In this document: piece after piece, positions 1-8,616 of the stretch
Numbering within the stretch: the first letter of the stretch is position 1
Layout: each line of letters begins with the position of its first letter
DNA from: Sulfuritalea sp.
GTDB lineage: Bacteria; Pseudomonadota; Gammaproteobacteria; Burkholderiales; Rhodocyclaceae
Length of the DNA stretch: 64,000 nucleotides
Direction of reading: 5' to 3'
NCBI GenBank assembly: GCA_030651305.1
Contig: JAUSCI010000046.1
Coordinates: forward strand, 124,001 to 188,000
The notes under the pieces: model-generated
What the model was told of the DNA's origin: nothing
The model's database searches: none
What the model saw: the letters and a program-made list of their open reading frames with translations, nothing else
Translations under genes and position numbers: made by a program

Positions 1-513
1 GTCGATGTGCTCGCCGAACTCCGTGACCAGCCGAGTCAGTGCCGCATTGCGCAGTGCCTGGCGCGCGCCGGACTCGCTCGCGGCGAGAGAGCGCAGCGTG
101 TGTTCGCAAAAGCTTGGGAACTCACCGGCCTTGTGGCCCGGCGGGCGGCGTACGCCGATCAGTGCGAACGCCTGCTTCTGCTCGGCGCCGGCAAGAAAAG
201 CCAGGGGTTGCATGACATCCCGGCTGCGACCAAATCCACGGGCAATTTCCTGGCGCGCGGGAAACAGCGTACTCACCATCGGATGATGTCCGTAATGCGC
301 GGCGGAAATGTCGTACGGACCTGGAATCGAGGCGATCTGCCCGTCAAAATACTCGACTGCGGCGTCGAGCGCCGGAGCCAGCCGGGACGCGAAATCCGAA
401 GAAAGGACTTCGAAGCCGAGTACGGAAACGATCTGGCGAACAACGGTATGCGTCTCGGGAAGCGCACACGCCACCGGCTGAGAGTGACTCAAGAAACTAC
501 CGAAAAACCCCAT
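1..513 (-). CDS. Partial protein of unknown function, cut by window edge
   Basis: The minus frame starts with ATG at 513 and stays open to base 1, so the first 171 residues are present and the C-terminus lies outside the window. The protein begins MGFFGSFLSHSQ and continues as a mixed acidic/hydrophobic soluble sequence with no signal peptide, membrane segment or motif I recognise. The gene upstream on the same strand ends 94 bases before this start, so the two are probably cotranscribed. The overlapping plus-strand frame has worse composition and looks like a shadow. I do not recognise the family. Confidence 0.6.
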   Translation of the reverse strand, partial: MGFFGSFLSHSQPVACALPETHTVVRQIVSVLGFEVLSSDFASRLAPALDAAVEYFDGQIASIPGPYDISAAHYGHHPMVSTLFPARQEIARGFGRSRDVMQPLAFLAGAEQKQAFALIGVRRPPGHKAGEFPSFCEHTLRSLAASESGARQALRNAALTRLVTEFGEHID

Positions 514-607
514 GGTCTGTACTCTGGAAGATGAATTCTTTCAGCGGGAGGCAGCATCGGGCCCCAAGACGTCTGGTGCCGCAACCGGAAGTGCACCGCA
601 CTTTGTT

Positions 608-1360
608 TCAACTCTGCCCGCGCGACTTGATGTAGGCCTGCACGTCACGCTCAAAATCCGCGCGTTTGGCCCGGCCATCGACATGGACGCCCAAGGCCGT
701 CACCATTTGCGTCGCCAGCGTTACCGCAAGCATCTCGCGATCGACCAGGGCGCCCGCAAAGGGACCTATCTCCTCCGCCAGGCGTCGTTTGACGAATTCT
801 CCAAAAGCTGGATCGGCACTCGGCAAACGGTCGGCGGCGGGCCAAGCCGCCGCGGCACTGTCGGAAAAAACCACTTGCCGCATGCCATCGATGGCCGCCG
901 TGCCGTTCAAGGCCTTGAGGCTGAACGGAAGACCCGTCAAGGTGGATGCATAGGCAACAAAATCACGTGTTGCCATCAGGCCGCCCACTTCGGGCGCGCG
1001 ACGCAGCGCACTCTGTGTCGAACGGATCGCCGAGCCGACGTAGCTGACCTGTCCCTTCAACACGGTGCGAAAGACGACGCCATGGTGAACCACGGCACGA
1101 ACCCGCAACGGTGCCGAGGACCCGTCAAACTCGGCCATTGCCCAGGCAATCTGGTGCAAGCCAAAGCCCACTTCGATCTCCGGGGCCAACGCCAACGCCA
1201 AACTGGGGCTGGCAGCATCCTGTGCGACAAAGCCAATCTCCCGGGCCACAACGAGGAACTTGCCGAAACTCGCGAAAGTCCCGGCAGCACCAGCCCCCGC
1301 ACCCAATACATCGAATGCGACGACAGACGTTGCTACGGGTGCACCAACTTGCGACGCCAC
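608..1360 (-). CDS. Hypothetical protein, possibly a degenerate nucleotide-cyclase-like domain
   Basis: This 250-residue protein starts at GTG 1360, chosen because GGAGGG lies about 10 bases upstream. No signal peptide or membrane helix is visible. The stretch around residues 65-125 (AVVHHGVVFRTVLKGQ followed by SYVGSAI) loosely follows the order of class III nucleotidyl-cyclase domains, where a G-rich strand precedes the conserved ARL helix. The metal-binding aspartates of a working cyclase are not evident, so the likeness may be only of fold or may be chance. It probably forms an operon with the partial gene downstream. Confidence 0.6.
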   Translation of the reverse strand: MASQVGAPVATSVVAFDVLGAGAGAAGTFASFGKFLVVAREIGFVAQDAASPSLALALAPEIEVGFGLHQIAWAMAEFDGSSAPLRVRAVVHHGVVFRTVLKGQVSYVGSAIRSTQSALRRAPEVGGLMATRDFVAYASTLTGLPFSLKALNGTAAIDGMRQVVFSDSAAAAWPAADRLPSADPAFGEFVKRRLAEEIGPFAGALVDREMLAVTLATQMVTALGVHVDGRAKRADFERDVQAYIKSRGQS

Positions 1361-1598
1361 GGTGTGACAACCCTCCAGACCAATGCGGCAAAGCGCGACG
1401 AAGCGCTATCGGCGATCATCCGCTGCCTTGCGGTCACAGTATGTTTCTTATGCCTCGGTCAATTATATTACATGCGGTCGGCTGTACCGAAACTCGCTGC
1501 CACAGAAGATTCCAGCACTGTTTGCAGCGGGCGCGGATGAAAAATTGTCCCTGCCTCGTGCTATGCTTTGCCCTAGGGAGAACCACAGGGGGCGACAC

Positions 1599-2489
1599 AT
1601 GAAGCTGAGGGGGAAATTCAATTCGATGCTGGTGCTGGTGTTCGGGCTGGGGCTCGGGGCTTCAGCCTACACGTCATACCAGCATCTCAACGAAAACGCC
1701 CGCGATGAGGTGCTCTCGAACGCAAGAGTTCTGATGGAAACCATCCTCTCCGCGCGCACTTGGGCGGTCAACGAGGTCGGACCCAACCTGCGCGAAACAG
1801 AGGACGACGAGGAGGTGCTCATGATGGGCATACCCGCCTACGCCGCCGACAAGGTGATGGAGGCGGTGCAGAAGCGCTACCCCGAATACGGCTACCGCGA
1901 AGTAGCCTTGAACCCGACCAACGACAAGCATCGTCCGGCCGACTGGGAGGCGAAGATCGTCAATGCCTTTCGCAGCGACGTTGCCAAAACGGAGGAGTGG
2001 GGCATTCGCCAGGGTCCGAAAGGACCCATCCTCTATCTTGCGCACCCGATCGAGATCAAACAAGCCGGCTGCCTTGCTTGCCACACGTCACCGGAAAAGT
2101 CGCCACCGCAGCTGGTTGCAAAATATGGCGCCACGAACGGCTATGGCTGGAAGCTCAAGGAAATCGTCGGCGCCCAGATCGTGACCGTTCCGCTCTCAGT
2201 ACCGATTGAGAATGCCAACCACATGTTCGTTACCTTCATGGGAACCCTTACCGGCATCTTCGTGATCCTCTTCATATTGCTCAACATGATGTTGACCGCA
2301 CTGGTCATCAGTCGCGTCGGCGCCATGGCGAAGCTTGCCGACGAGGTTAGCAAGGGCAACCTGGAGATGGGCGAATTCAATGAAAAGGGCACGGACGAAG
2401 TAGCGCAGCTCAGCGCCTCATTCAACCGCATGCGGCGCAGCATCGTCAAGGCGATGAAGATTTTCGGCAAACAGACCGGCGGCGGATAA
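1599..2489 (+). CDS. DUF3365 (Tll0287-like) haem-binding membrane protein with HAMP domain
   Basis: The protein has 296 residues. An N-terminal membrane anchor (about 9-26) leads to a periplasmic DUF3365 domain with one c-type haem motif, CLACH, at 158-162. A second membrane helix follows at about 210-240, then a HAMP segment to about 290. There is no output domain after the HAMP, so it may transfer electrons, or sense redox state and signal to a partner. The start at 1599 follows the ribosome site AGGGGG; a longer frame upstream lacks a good site. It sits 10 bases before a two-haem cytochrome and just upstream of the MtrAB genes, suggesting a shared role in electron flow. The function is inferred. 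Confidence 0.85.
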   Translation: MKLRGKFNSMLVLVFGLGLGASAYTSYQHLNENARDEVLSNARVLMETILSARTWAVNEVGPNLRETEDDEEVLMMGIPAYAADKVMEAVQKRYPEYGYREVALNPTNDKHRPADWEAKIVNAFRSDVAKTEEWGIRQGPKGPILYLAHPIEIKQAGCLACHTSPEKSPPQLVAKYGATNGYGWKLKEIVGAQIVTVPLSVPIENANHMFVTFMGTLTGIFVILFILLNMMLTALVISRVGAMAKLADEVSKGNLEMGEFNEKGTDEVAQLSASFNRMRRSIVKAMKIFGKQTGGG

Positions 2490-2499
2490 TAAGCACCAG

Positions 2500-3657
2500 A
2501 TGATGCCACCACTTTTGCCGATGCCGGTGCGCATCGCAGTCGTCGCCCTGTCACTGCTCCCAATCGCCGCCCAGGGCCAGGGCAACGTCGGTGGGCGCAG
2601 CCTGTTCGAGCAGAAGAACTGCAGCCAGTGCCACGCCTACGAGGCACGCTCACTCGGCCCCTCGGTGCGCAGCATGAGGGGCAAGCTGAAGGGCAATCCG
2701 GCAGCGAGCTCGGCGGGGATTTTGGCTGCCGCTGACCACGCCGCTGACCTCAAGTCGCTGTCGCCGGAGAACATCCGCGCAATATCGGAATGGCTGGCCG
2801 CGACTACCTTCGATGAACAGGCGACCGCAGCAAATATCCTGCCCAAGGGCCCGGCGTCGAAACGCGAAGCAGCCGCCAAGGCGAAGCGCGAGGCGGACGC
2901 CAAGGCACAGGCCGCGAAGGACGCTGCAGCAAGCGCCAAGCAGGAAGCGGACCGCAAAGCCCAGGCCAAGCGCGACGCCGACGCCCAGGCCAAGCGCGAC
3001 GCAGCCGCGAAGCTGGCCAACGCGGAGCTTGCCAAACGCGAAGGCGATGCCAAGGCCCGCAAGGACACGGGCGCACTGGAAGCGATCAAGCGCGAAACCG
3101 AAGAGCGAGCCCGGCGTGATGCCGAGGCGCAGGCGGCGGCAAAGCGCGACGCCGACGCCCGAACGAAGCGCGAAGCCGACGCGTTGATTGCACAGAAACG
3201 CGAGACGGAGGAGCGCGCCAGGCTGGATGCCCAAACCAGGGCAACAAAGGAAGCCGAAGCACAGGCCCTGGCAAAGAAACCCGAAGCCCCGGTCAAAGTC
3301 GAATCGACCGCCAAGGCCGACCCCGCTGCGCGATTTGGCAAGAAAAAGATCGCCTATCGCGACGGATCCGATCTGCCCCCTTGCCCGGCGCCGACCGGTG
3401 CCGCGCTCGGCGCAGTTGACGAAGCCGGGGCCAAGGCGGTCTTTGACCGCGTCGGTTGCCAGCAATGCCATGCCTATGTCAAGAAAGTTGTCGGGCCACC
3501 GATGAAGCAAATCCATAAGAAGTACAAGGGCGACTGGGAATGCGTAGTCTTTCGCCTGGCAAAGAGCAAGACCCACACCGAAGAAGGTGTCACCAAAGAG
3601 CTCAAGGGCGCTGAAGCCAAACTCGTCGCCGACTACATCGCAACCCGCGCCAACTAA
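2500..3657 (+). CDS. Two-haem cytochrome c with long TolA-like charged helix
   Basis: This exported protein has 385 residues. A signal peptide (about 1-26) is followed by a small cytochrome c domain with CSQCH at 41-45, then about 140 residues (roughly 118-265) almost wholly of K, A, R, E, D and Q in a KREADAKA-like pattern, as in the TolA rod. A second cytochrome c domain has CQQCH at 320-324. The architecture suggests two electron-carrying heads joined by a long alpha-helical spacer in the periplasm. It lies between the DUF3365 haem protein and the decahaem/porin pair, so it could shuttle electrons across the periplasm. No strong ribosome site is visible; ATG at 2503 or 2521 are alternative starts. 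The bridging role is inference. Confidence 0.85.
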   Translation: MMPPLLPMPVRIAVVALSLLPIAAQGQGNVGGRSLFEQKNCSQCHAYEARSLGPSVRSMRGKLKGNPAASSAGILAAADHAADLKSLSPENIRAISEWLAATTFDEQATAANILPKGPASKREAAAKAKREADAKAQAAKDAAASAKQEADRKAQAKRDADAQAKRDAAAKLANAELAKREGDAKARKDTGALEAIKRETEERARRDAEAQAAAKRDADARTKREADALIAQKRETEERARLDAQTRATKEAEAQALAKKPEAPVKVESTAKADPAARFGKKKIAYRDGSDLPPCPAPTGAALGAVDEAGAKAVFDRVGCQQCHAYVKKVVGPPMKQIHKKYKGDWECVVFRLAKSKTHTEEGVTKELKGAEAKLVADYIATRAN

Positions 3658-3976
3658 GCCCTGCGCCTTGGCGGCACATCCCGGGTCGGTCCGCGCGCAA
3701 TGCACCATGAGGGCAGCGCCACGCCCTATCCTCTTGCAGTTTATTGATAACGCTCGCCCACGTCGCAAGAATCCCGTTGTTGCAAGAAAAACACTTTATC
3801 CCCGCAATCTAGAGCACGCATTCAAAAAAGCACTTGTCTATTTTGAAAAACTCTGTTTGAATCAATAGCAAAGGAAATATTCCTAAAGCTGCTTGTAATG
3901 ATTAACCCAGATTCCTTCAAATGCGGAAACAAATTTCATTCGCTGATCGGGTAAACGCATCGCTGGAACGAGACAA
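3658..3976. other. Intergenic region of 319 bp upstream of the decahaem cytochrome gene
   Basis: No gene is supported here. The first half is ordinary GC-rich sequence. The second half (about 3760-3960) is markedly AT-rich and is the likely control region of the mtrA-mtrB pair. It contains AGGAAATATTCCT at 3872-3884, with 5-bp inverted arms that could bind a dimeric regulator. A TTGAAA at 3843 is a possible -35 box, but no convincing -10 partner was found. Confidence 0.45.
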
Positions 3977-4954
3977 ATGAACCAGACAATCCCGAAGTGT
4001 CGCGCAGTTGTGGTCGGCCTCGCCCTCCTGCTCGCCAGCGGCCTTCCCGGACTCGCTGCCGCCCAGAAGCAAGATGTCGCGGAAGGCCGATCGCGCGCCG
4101 AGAGCGGTGCCACCAAGCCGTGCATCGAGTGTCACGAAGGCTCCTACGCCATCGCCGGGACCAAGCACGGAGTCAAGGGTGACCCGCGAACGCCGGAGGC
4201 TACCGCCAAAGGCAAATCGGTCACCGACGATCCCGGGGATGCGATGTGCGGCGCCTGCCACGGCGACTTGACCGCGCACAACAAGACGCCGCGGGTCGCA
4301 GGCCTGGTGCCGGTCAGCTTCGGCAAGAAAGCGCCGGCCGAACCGCAGAACGAGGCCTGCCTGACTTGCCACCAGTCGGCGGCGCGCATCACCTGGCAGG
4401 GCAGCAGGCACGAGCGGGCCCAGCAGTCCTGCGCCAGTTGCCATCGTCTGCATGCCGCCAGGGATCCGGTGACGGTAGCCGAAACCCAGGCCGCGATCTG
4501 CTTTGAGTGCCACAAGGATCGCCGCGCGGAGATCTACCGGATGTCGACGCATCCGCTCAAGTCAGGCTTCATTGCCTGTTCGTCATGCCACGCGCCCCAT
4601 GGTTCGTCATCATCGCGCGGGTCGCTGATCAAGGACACGGTCAACGAAACCTGCTACACCTGCCACGCCAAGATGCGCGGTCCTTTCCTCTGGGAGCATC
4701 GTTCGGCGCAGGACGACTGCAGCAACTGTCACAACCCGCACGGCAGCAACAACACGCCGATGCTCAAGGTGCGCATGCCCTATCTGTGCCAGCAATGCCA
4801 CCAGGACACCGGGCACCCAAACAGCGTATTTAGCGGCAACCAATTGGCGCCCGCCGGCGCCCAAAACCAGCGCTTTGTCGCAAATTCATGTGCCAATTGC
4901 CACATGAAAGTTCACGGCAGCAATCATCCGTCGGGCGCGTACCTGCTGCGCTGA
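3977..4954 (+). CDS. mtrA: Decahaem c-type cytochrome, DmsE/MtrA family
   Basis: The 325-residue protein has an N-terminal signal peptide ending near AAAQK and exactly ten CxxCH motifs: CIECH, CGACH, CLTCH, CASCH, CFECH, CSSCH, CYTCH, CSNCH, CQQCH and CANCH. This is the number and length of MtrA, PioA and MtoA, which form a haem wire threaded through an outer-membrane barrel. The barrel gene follows after 25 bases. In known systems the pair moves electrons either out to Fe(III) or inward from Fe(II). No outer-surface MtrC/OmcA-type cytochrome is seen nearby, which is closer to the iron-oxidising Pio/Mto layout. Family certain; direction of electron flow unknown. Confidence 0.93.
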   Translation: MNQTIPKCRAVVVGLALLLASGLPGLAAAQKQDVAEGRSRAESGATKPCIECHEGSYAIAGTKHGVKGDPRTPEATAKGKSVTDDPGDAMCGACHGDLTAHNKTPRVAGLVPVSFGKKAPAEPQNEACLTCHQSAARITWQGSRHERAQQSCASCHRLHAARDPVTVAETQAAICFECHKDRRAEIYRMSTHPLKSGFIACSSCHAPHGSSSSRGSLIKDTVNETCYTCHAKMRGPFLWEHRSAQDDCSNCHNPHGSNNTPMLKVRMPYLCQQCHQDTGHPNSVFSGNQLAPAGAQNQRFVANSCANCHMKVHGSNHPSGAYLLR

Positions 4955-4979
4955 TGCCGACAGAACCGAAGGCGAAGCC

Positions 4980-7262
4980 ATGACCAATAAACCTCCCGTC
5001 ACCGCCCAGCGCAGGACCCTCGCCCTGGCGCTATGTTCCGCCCTGGCCGCAATGACGTCTCCGGCTTATGCCGACCAAGCACTGGATTTCAACCTTTTCC
5101 GCGATTCGGCGACAATGTTTCGCGATGCCGACATGTCGCGCTGGTCGGAAAATTATGTTGAACTCGGCGTCGGCTACAACTCCAGAAACTCTTTCAAATT
5201 CGGCGAGTACACGGGGCTGACCGACAAGGGCGGCGTTCCGCTGCTCGGCTTCCACTGGCTGAACCGCGACGCCGGCAACGACGCCCAATTTTGGCGCGTC
5301 TACGGCGCCAACCTCGGCCTCGGCTCGCGCAAAATGCAAGCCGAAGGCGGCGTGCAGGGCAAGTGGGGTGTGACATTCAGCCTCGACCAACTGAAAAAAT
5401 CGCAAACCGATTCGGCGGCTTTTCTGCATGGCGGTCTCGGCACGAGTACGCTGACATTGCCCACCGGTTTCGTCCCAGTGGCCAACGCCACTCTTGTCAA
5501 CCCGAGCCTGTTGAATCCCTTCGAGATCAAGCAGGGTCGCGATGTCTATCGCATGGGCCTGAACGGTGAGCTCGCCAACGGATGGGCCTACAAGGTGAGT
5601 TTTCGCGAAGACCAGAGCGACGGCACGCGCCTGACCGGACTGAACGGATTGAGAACGATGATCGTTCCCTACCCGATCGACGAGCGCACGCGGCAGATCG
5701 AAGCAACCTTGTCCTACGCCACCAAGGTGGCCCAGCTTCAGTTGGGTTATACCTATTCGAAATTCGACAATAGTTTTCACCAGTTCGACGTTCAGAACCC
5801 CTTCGACGCGACCGTCCCCATCCTGCGCATGTCGCTGGCGCCCAGCAACGATTTCCATCAGTTCAATGCCAACGGCTCCTACAAGCTAAGCAAGGTCAGC
5901 CGCCTGACCGGAAAGTTCTCCTACGGCATCGCCCGGCAGAACGAAAATTTCCTGCCATATTCCGCCACGGGCGGCGGAACGGCGGCTACCGCTGTCCTGC
6001 CACGCAGTTCGCTCGACGGAAAAATCGTCAACACGCTGCTGGATATTGCCCTGACCACCAAGCCGGTCGACAAGATGAACCTGAAGGTCGGGTACCAGTA
6101 TCGCAACAACGACAACCGGACGCCTATTGCCAACTTCATCTATGCAAGTTCTGACGGTGCGAACGTTGGACTAGCAAATTCCTCATCCAGTCGCGTCAAC
6201 GCGCCGCTCAGCACCGCGGAGCAGCGCGTTCTCGCCGAAGTGGATTACCAGATCGCCGACCGTACCACGCTGCGTGCCGGACTCGAGCGCAGCCACAAGA
6301 CCTACTCGACAAGCTATCGCAACATGACGAACACCGACAAGCTCTCGCTCGAAGTTCGCCGTCCGGTTTCCGACGAATTTCTCGGCAGCATGGGTTACGT
6401 GTTCACGCGGCGCACCGGATCGGAATACGACGCCAATCGCTTCTTCAGGGAAACCTACGCCGCCGCTTATCGTCTCGGCGCGCCCAGGCCAACGAATACC
6501 ATTCCGAGCTTGCGCTCGTACATGTTCAGCGACTACGACGAGAATCGGGTGCGCGCTTCCGGTAACTGGACGATCGATGAAACGATCTCCCTGCAGGGCG
6601 GGGTCGACAATTACCGCCAGCGCAGCCGCGGGCCGAACTGCGCATCGGTTGCCGATCCGGCTGTCGCCGCCGCAATCGGCGTACCTATGCCCGACACCTG
6701 CCTTGGACGCAAGCTGGCCGACGGCGTCGCGCTCAACCTCGACCTGCAATGGCAGCCCGAAGAGAACCTGATGACATTCGCGTTCGGCAGCCTCGCGGAA
6801 ACCAGAACCGACCAGGCGGGACGGAATGCCGGGTCTGCGCCGGGAAGCCTTAAAGCCGATTCGACTCGCGACTATTCGGTCACCTCAACGTATCGGGATA
6901 CGACGGTGGGCCTCGGCCTGAAATGGCAGCCGGAAGAAAAGTGGGATATCGGCGGAACGTACGTTAAGCAACTGAGCAGGGGCCTGACGAATGTCGCCAG
7001 CGCGTCGGGCATCGTCCCGGCGGCAACACCTCTGCCGGATTTGACGACGCGCCTGCATTCGCTGCAACTGTACGCCAAGCTGGCTTACAGCGAACAGTTA
7101 AGCTGGCGCTTCAACTACGTCTACGAAAACGTCAAGGCCTTCGACTGGAGCTATGACGTTCTCGGCCCCACGGCAGTGTCCGGCGTGCTGCAGACCGGCC
7201 AGGCCTCGCCGCGATACAGCAACCACGTATTCGGCGTCTCTGCCATCGTCAAGAGCTGGTAA
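4980..7262 (+). CDS. mtrB: MtrB/PioB family outer-membrane beta-barrel
   Basis: The protein has 760 residues with a signal peptide ending near SPAYA (about residue 31). Alternating hydrophobic and polar strands rich in Y, G, N and T, many with the form LGxxYxYR, run to the C-terminus, which ends VSAIVKSW. Length and pattern fit the 26-strand MtrB/PioB porin that sheaths the decahaem cytochrome encoded just upstream. The N-terminal CxxC found in some MtrB proteins is absent; the only cysteine pair is in a mid-protein loop (NCASVAD to DTCLG). The ribosome site GAAGG precedes the ATG. A hairpin terminator follows the stop, closing the operon. Confidence 0.9.
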   Translation: MTNKPPVTAQRRTLALALCSALAAMTSPAYADQALDFNLFRDSATMFRDADMSRWSENYVELGVGYNSRNSFKFGEYTGLTDKGGVPLLGFHWLNRDAGNDAQFWRVYGANLGLGSRKMQAEGGVQGKWGVTFSLDQLKKSQTDSAAFLHGGLGTSTLTLPTGFVPVANATLVNPSLLNPFEIKQGRDVYRMGLNGELANGWAYKVSFREDQSDGTRLTGLNGLRTMIVPYPIDERTRQIEATLSYATKVAQLQLGYTYSKFDNSFHQFDVQNPFDATVPILRMSLAPSNDFHQFNANGSYKLSKVSRLTGKFSYGIARQNENFLPYSATGGGTAATAVLPRSSLDGKIVNTLLDIALTTKPVDKMNLKVGYQYRNNDNRTPIANFIYASSDGANVGLANSSSSRVNAPLSTAEQRVLAEVDYQIADRTTLRAGLERSHKTYSTSYRNMTNTDKLSLEVRRPVSDEFLGSMGYVFTRRTGSEYDANRFFRETYAAAYRLGAPRPTNTIPSLRSYMFSDYDENRVRASGNWTIDETISLQGGVDNYRQRSRGPNCASVADPAVAAAIGVPMPDTCLGRKLADGVALNLDLQWQPEENLMTFAFGSLAETRTDQAGRNAGSAPGSLKADSTRDYSVTSTYRDTTVGLGLKWQPEEKWDIGGTYVKQLSRGLTNVASASGIVPAATPLPDLTTRLHSLQLYAKLAYSEQLSWRFNYVYENVKAFDWSYDVLGPTAVSGVLQTGQASPRYSNHVFGVSAIVKSW

Positions 7263-7283
7263 GGCGAAGCATGGCACGTCAAC

Positions 7284-7314
7284 ACAGGCCGCCTGTAGCG
7301 GCCTGTTTCTTTTG
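7284..7314 (+). terminator. Rho-independent terminator after mtrB
   Basis: A perfect 9-bp stem, ACAGGCCGC and GCGGCCTGT around a 5-base loop, is followed by TTCTTTT. It begins 22 bases after the mtrB stop. Confidence 0.85.
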
Positions 7315-7320
7315 CGGTGC

Positions 7321-7344
7321 GCCGTGCCGTCAGGGCCGACTTTC
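7321..7344 (+). repeat. Dispersed 24-bp repeat, copy between mtrB terminator and Sel1 gene
   Basis: Matches the window-wide repeat (core CCGCCAGCGCCGACTTTC) with two mismatches. It is intergenic, just past the terminator. Confidence 0.55.
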
Positions 7345-7382
7345 GCAATACGTCCACACAGGACAGGGTTAGCTATCTCCAA

Positions 7383-8465
7383 ATGCCACGCTTTACTCGA
7401 TCAGGACACTATTTCCGAATCCTCGCCTGCATGACACTGGCAAGCGGTCTGATCGCGACGCCGGTCGACGATGCATGGGCAAGAACGAAAGCACGCCAGG
7501 CCAAGACGAAAGTCAAAGCGGCGCTGCCGGTACAGATCGATCCTGTCGAAGAGCTGGAGATCATCATCGGCGAGGCAATTGTCCAGCGCGCCTCGCTCGG
7601 AGGAGATGATCCCGAGGGTCCGGCGGCACGGCAGAAGCTTGCTGAACTGGCGCTGCGCGCCGCGCGCGCCGCGGAGCGCGCCCTCTCGCGCGGCGACGAA
7701 AACCTGTTCGGCTCGTATCGCCAGCAGATCGAATCACAATTCGAGGGAACCCTCCCGGGTCTGGAGAAGATGTCCGCGCGCGGCGTCGGCGCCGCCGAAT
7801 ACGCGCTTGGCACATTCGCGCTGCACGGCATTCTCGACGAGCGCAACGTCGAGCGCGCCTGCACACACTTTGCCGCGGCGCTCGGCAAGGGATTCAGCGG
7901 CGCAAAGTTTCGCCACGCGCAGTGCATCGAGGAAAGAGATCCGGCCAGTGCCTATGCCTTGCTCAAGGAAGCCGCCGATTCAGGTCATGTGGCGGCGACC
8001 GAGCGCCTCGGCCGCATTTGTCTGGAGGCAACGCCGCCGGACGCGGCCTGCGCTTTTGCTCGCCTCGAACGTGCCGCCAAGGATGGGCGGGCCAGCGCCA
8101 GGACGCTGCTGGGCTGGATGCATGCCGAAGGAATCGGCGGCAAGGTCGATCTCGCTCGCGCCGCGAAATACTACGGTGAAGCCGCGAAGATGGGCGAGGC
8201 CTCGGCGCACAACAATCTCGGCGAGTTCCATGAAAAAGGACGCGGCGTCTCCAAGGACCCGCGAAAAGCCTTCGAGCACTACCTGACGGCGGCCAGGGCC
8301 GGGTTTCCGCCGGCCCAGTTCAACGTCGGACGGCTTTACGTGGCCGGCAGGGGAACGGCGCCGAATCCCGCCGAAGCAAGGCGCTGGCTGGGGGAGGCGG
8401 CAACAGCGGGAATCACTCCGGCACAGCAGATTCTCGATATGCTCGATCAGAAAGGCGATAAGTAG
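7383..8465 (+). CDS. Sel1-repeat (TPR-like) exported protein
   Basis: With the ATG at 7383 the protein has 360 residues: a probable signal sequence (about 1-33, hydrophobic ILACMTLASGLIATPV), a basic linker, then at least four Sel1-type helical repeats of about 36 residues, with motifs such as GxxxAxxxLGxxxExG (for example AHNNLGEFHEKGRGVSKDP and AQFNVGRLYVAGRGTAPNP). Sel1 repeats are protein-binding scaffolds in the periplasm. An in-frame start further upstream at 7317 would lie inside the intergenic repeat and is less likely. It follows the mtrB terminator, so it is probably a separate unit; no specific partner can be named. Confidence 0.8.
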   Translation: MPRFTRSGHYFRILACMTLASGLIATPVDDAWARTKARQAKTKVKAALPVQIDPVEELEIIIGEAIVQRASLGGDDPEGPAARQKLAELALRAARAAERALSRGDENLFGSYRQQIESQFEGTLPGLEKMSARGVGAAEYALGTFALHGILDERNVERACTHFAAALGKGFSGAKFRHAQCIEERDPASAYALLKEAADSGHVAATERLGRICLEATPPDAACAFARLERAAKDGRASARTLLGWMHAEGIGGKVDLARAAKYYGEAAKMGEASAHNNLGEFHEKGRGVSKDPRKAFEHYLTAARAGFPPAQFNVGRLYVAGRGTAPNPAEARRWLGEAATAGITPAQQILDMLDQKGDK

Positions 8466-8520
8466 GCGCTTCAGAGATCCCATCCGACCAAGGGATACTG
8501 TCCCCACCCCGAGCGATGGG

Positions 8521-8548
8521 GAAAAAAACGGGCGCCGTAAAGGCGCCC
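8521..8548 (-). terminator. Rho-independent terminator of the glnK-amtB operon
   Basis: On the minus strand GGGCGCC, TTTAC, GGCGCCC is followed by a run of seven T. It lies about 70 bases beyond the amtB stop. Confidence 0.88.
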
Positions 8549-8616
8549 GAACAAGACCGCATGGAGGAGGGAGGAAGTCCCTGCGGCCGCCCCCGGGGAG
8601 GGGGCTGGGAGACAGG

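Noticed and set aside
7-534. Plus-strand frame at the left edge
   Set aside because: The opposite strand has a better-composed frame beginning with ATG at 513 and open to the edge.
2860-3260. Short repeated units resembling a CRISPR or tandem array
   Set aside because: They are codon repeats for a K/A/E/R-rich helix inside the cytochrome gene. Spacing is irregular and no unique spacers exist.
8490-8510. GGGATACTGTCCCC as a full REP copy
   Set aside because: Only a short core resembles the 54734 family; no AAATAG arms are present.
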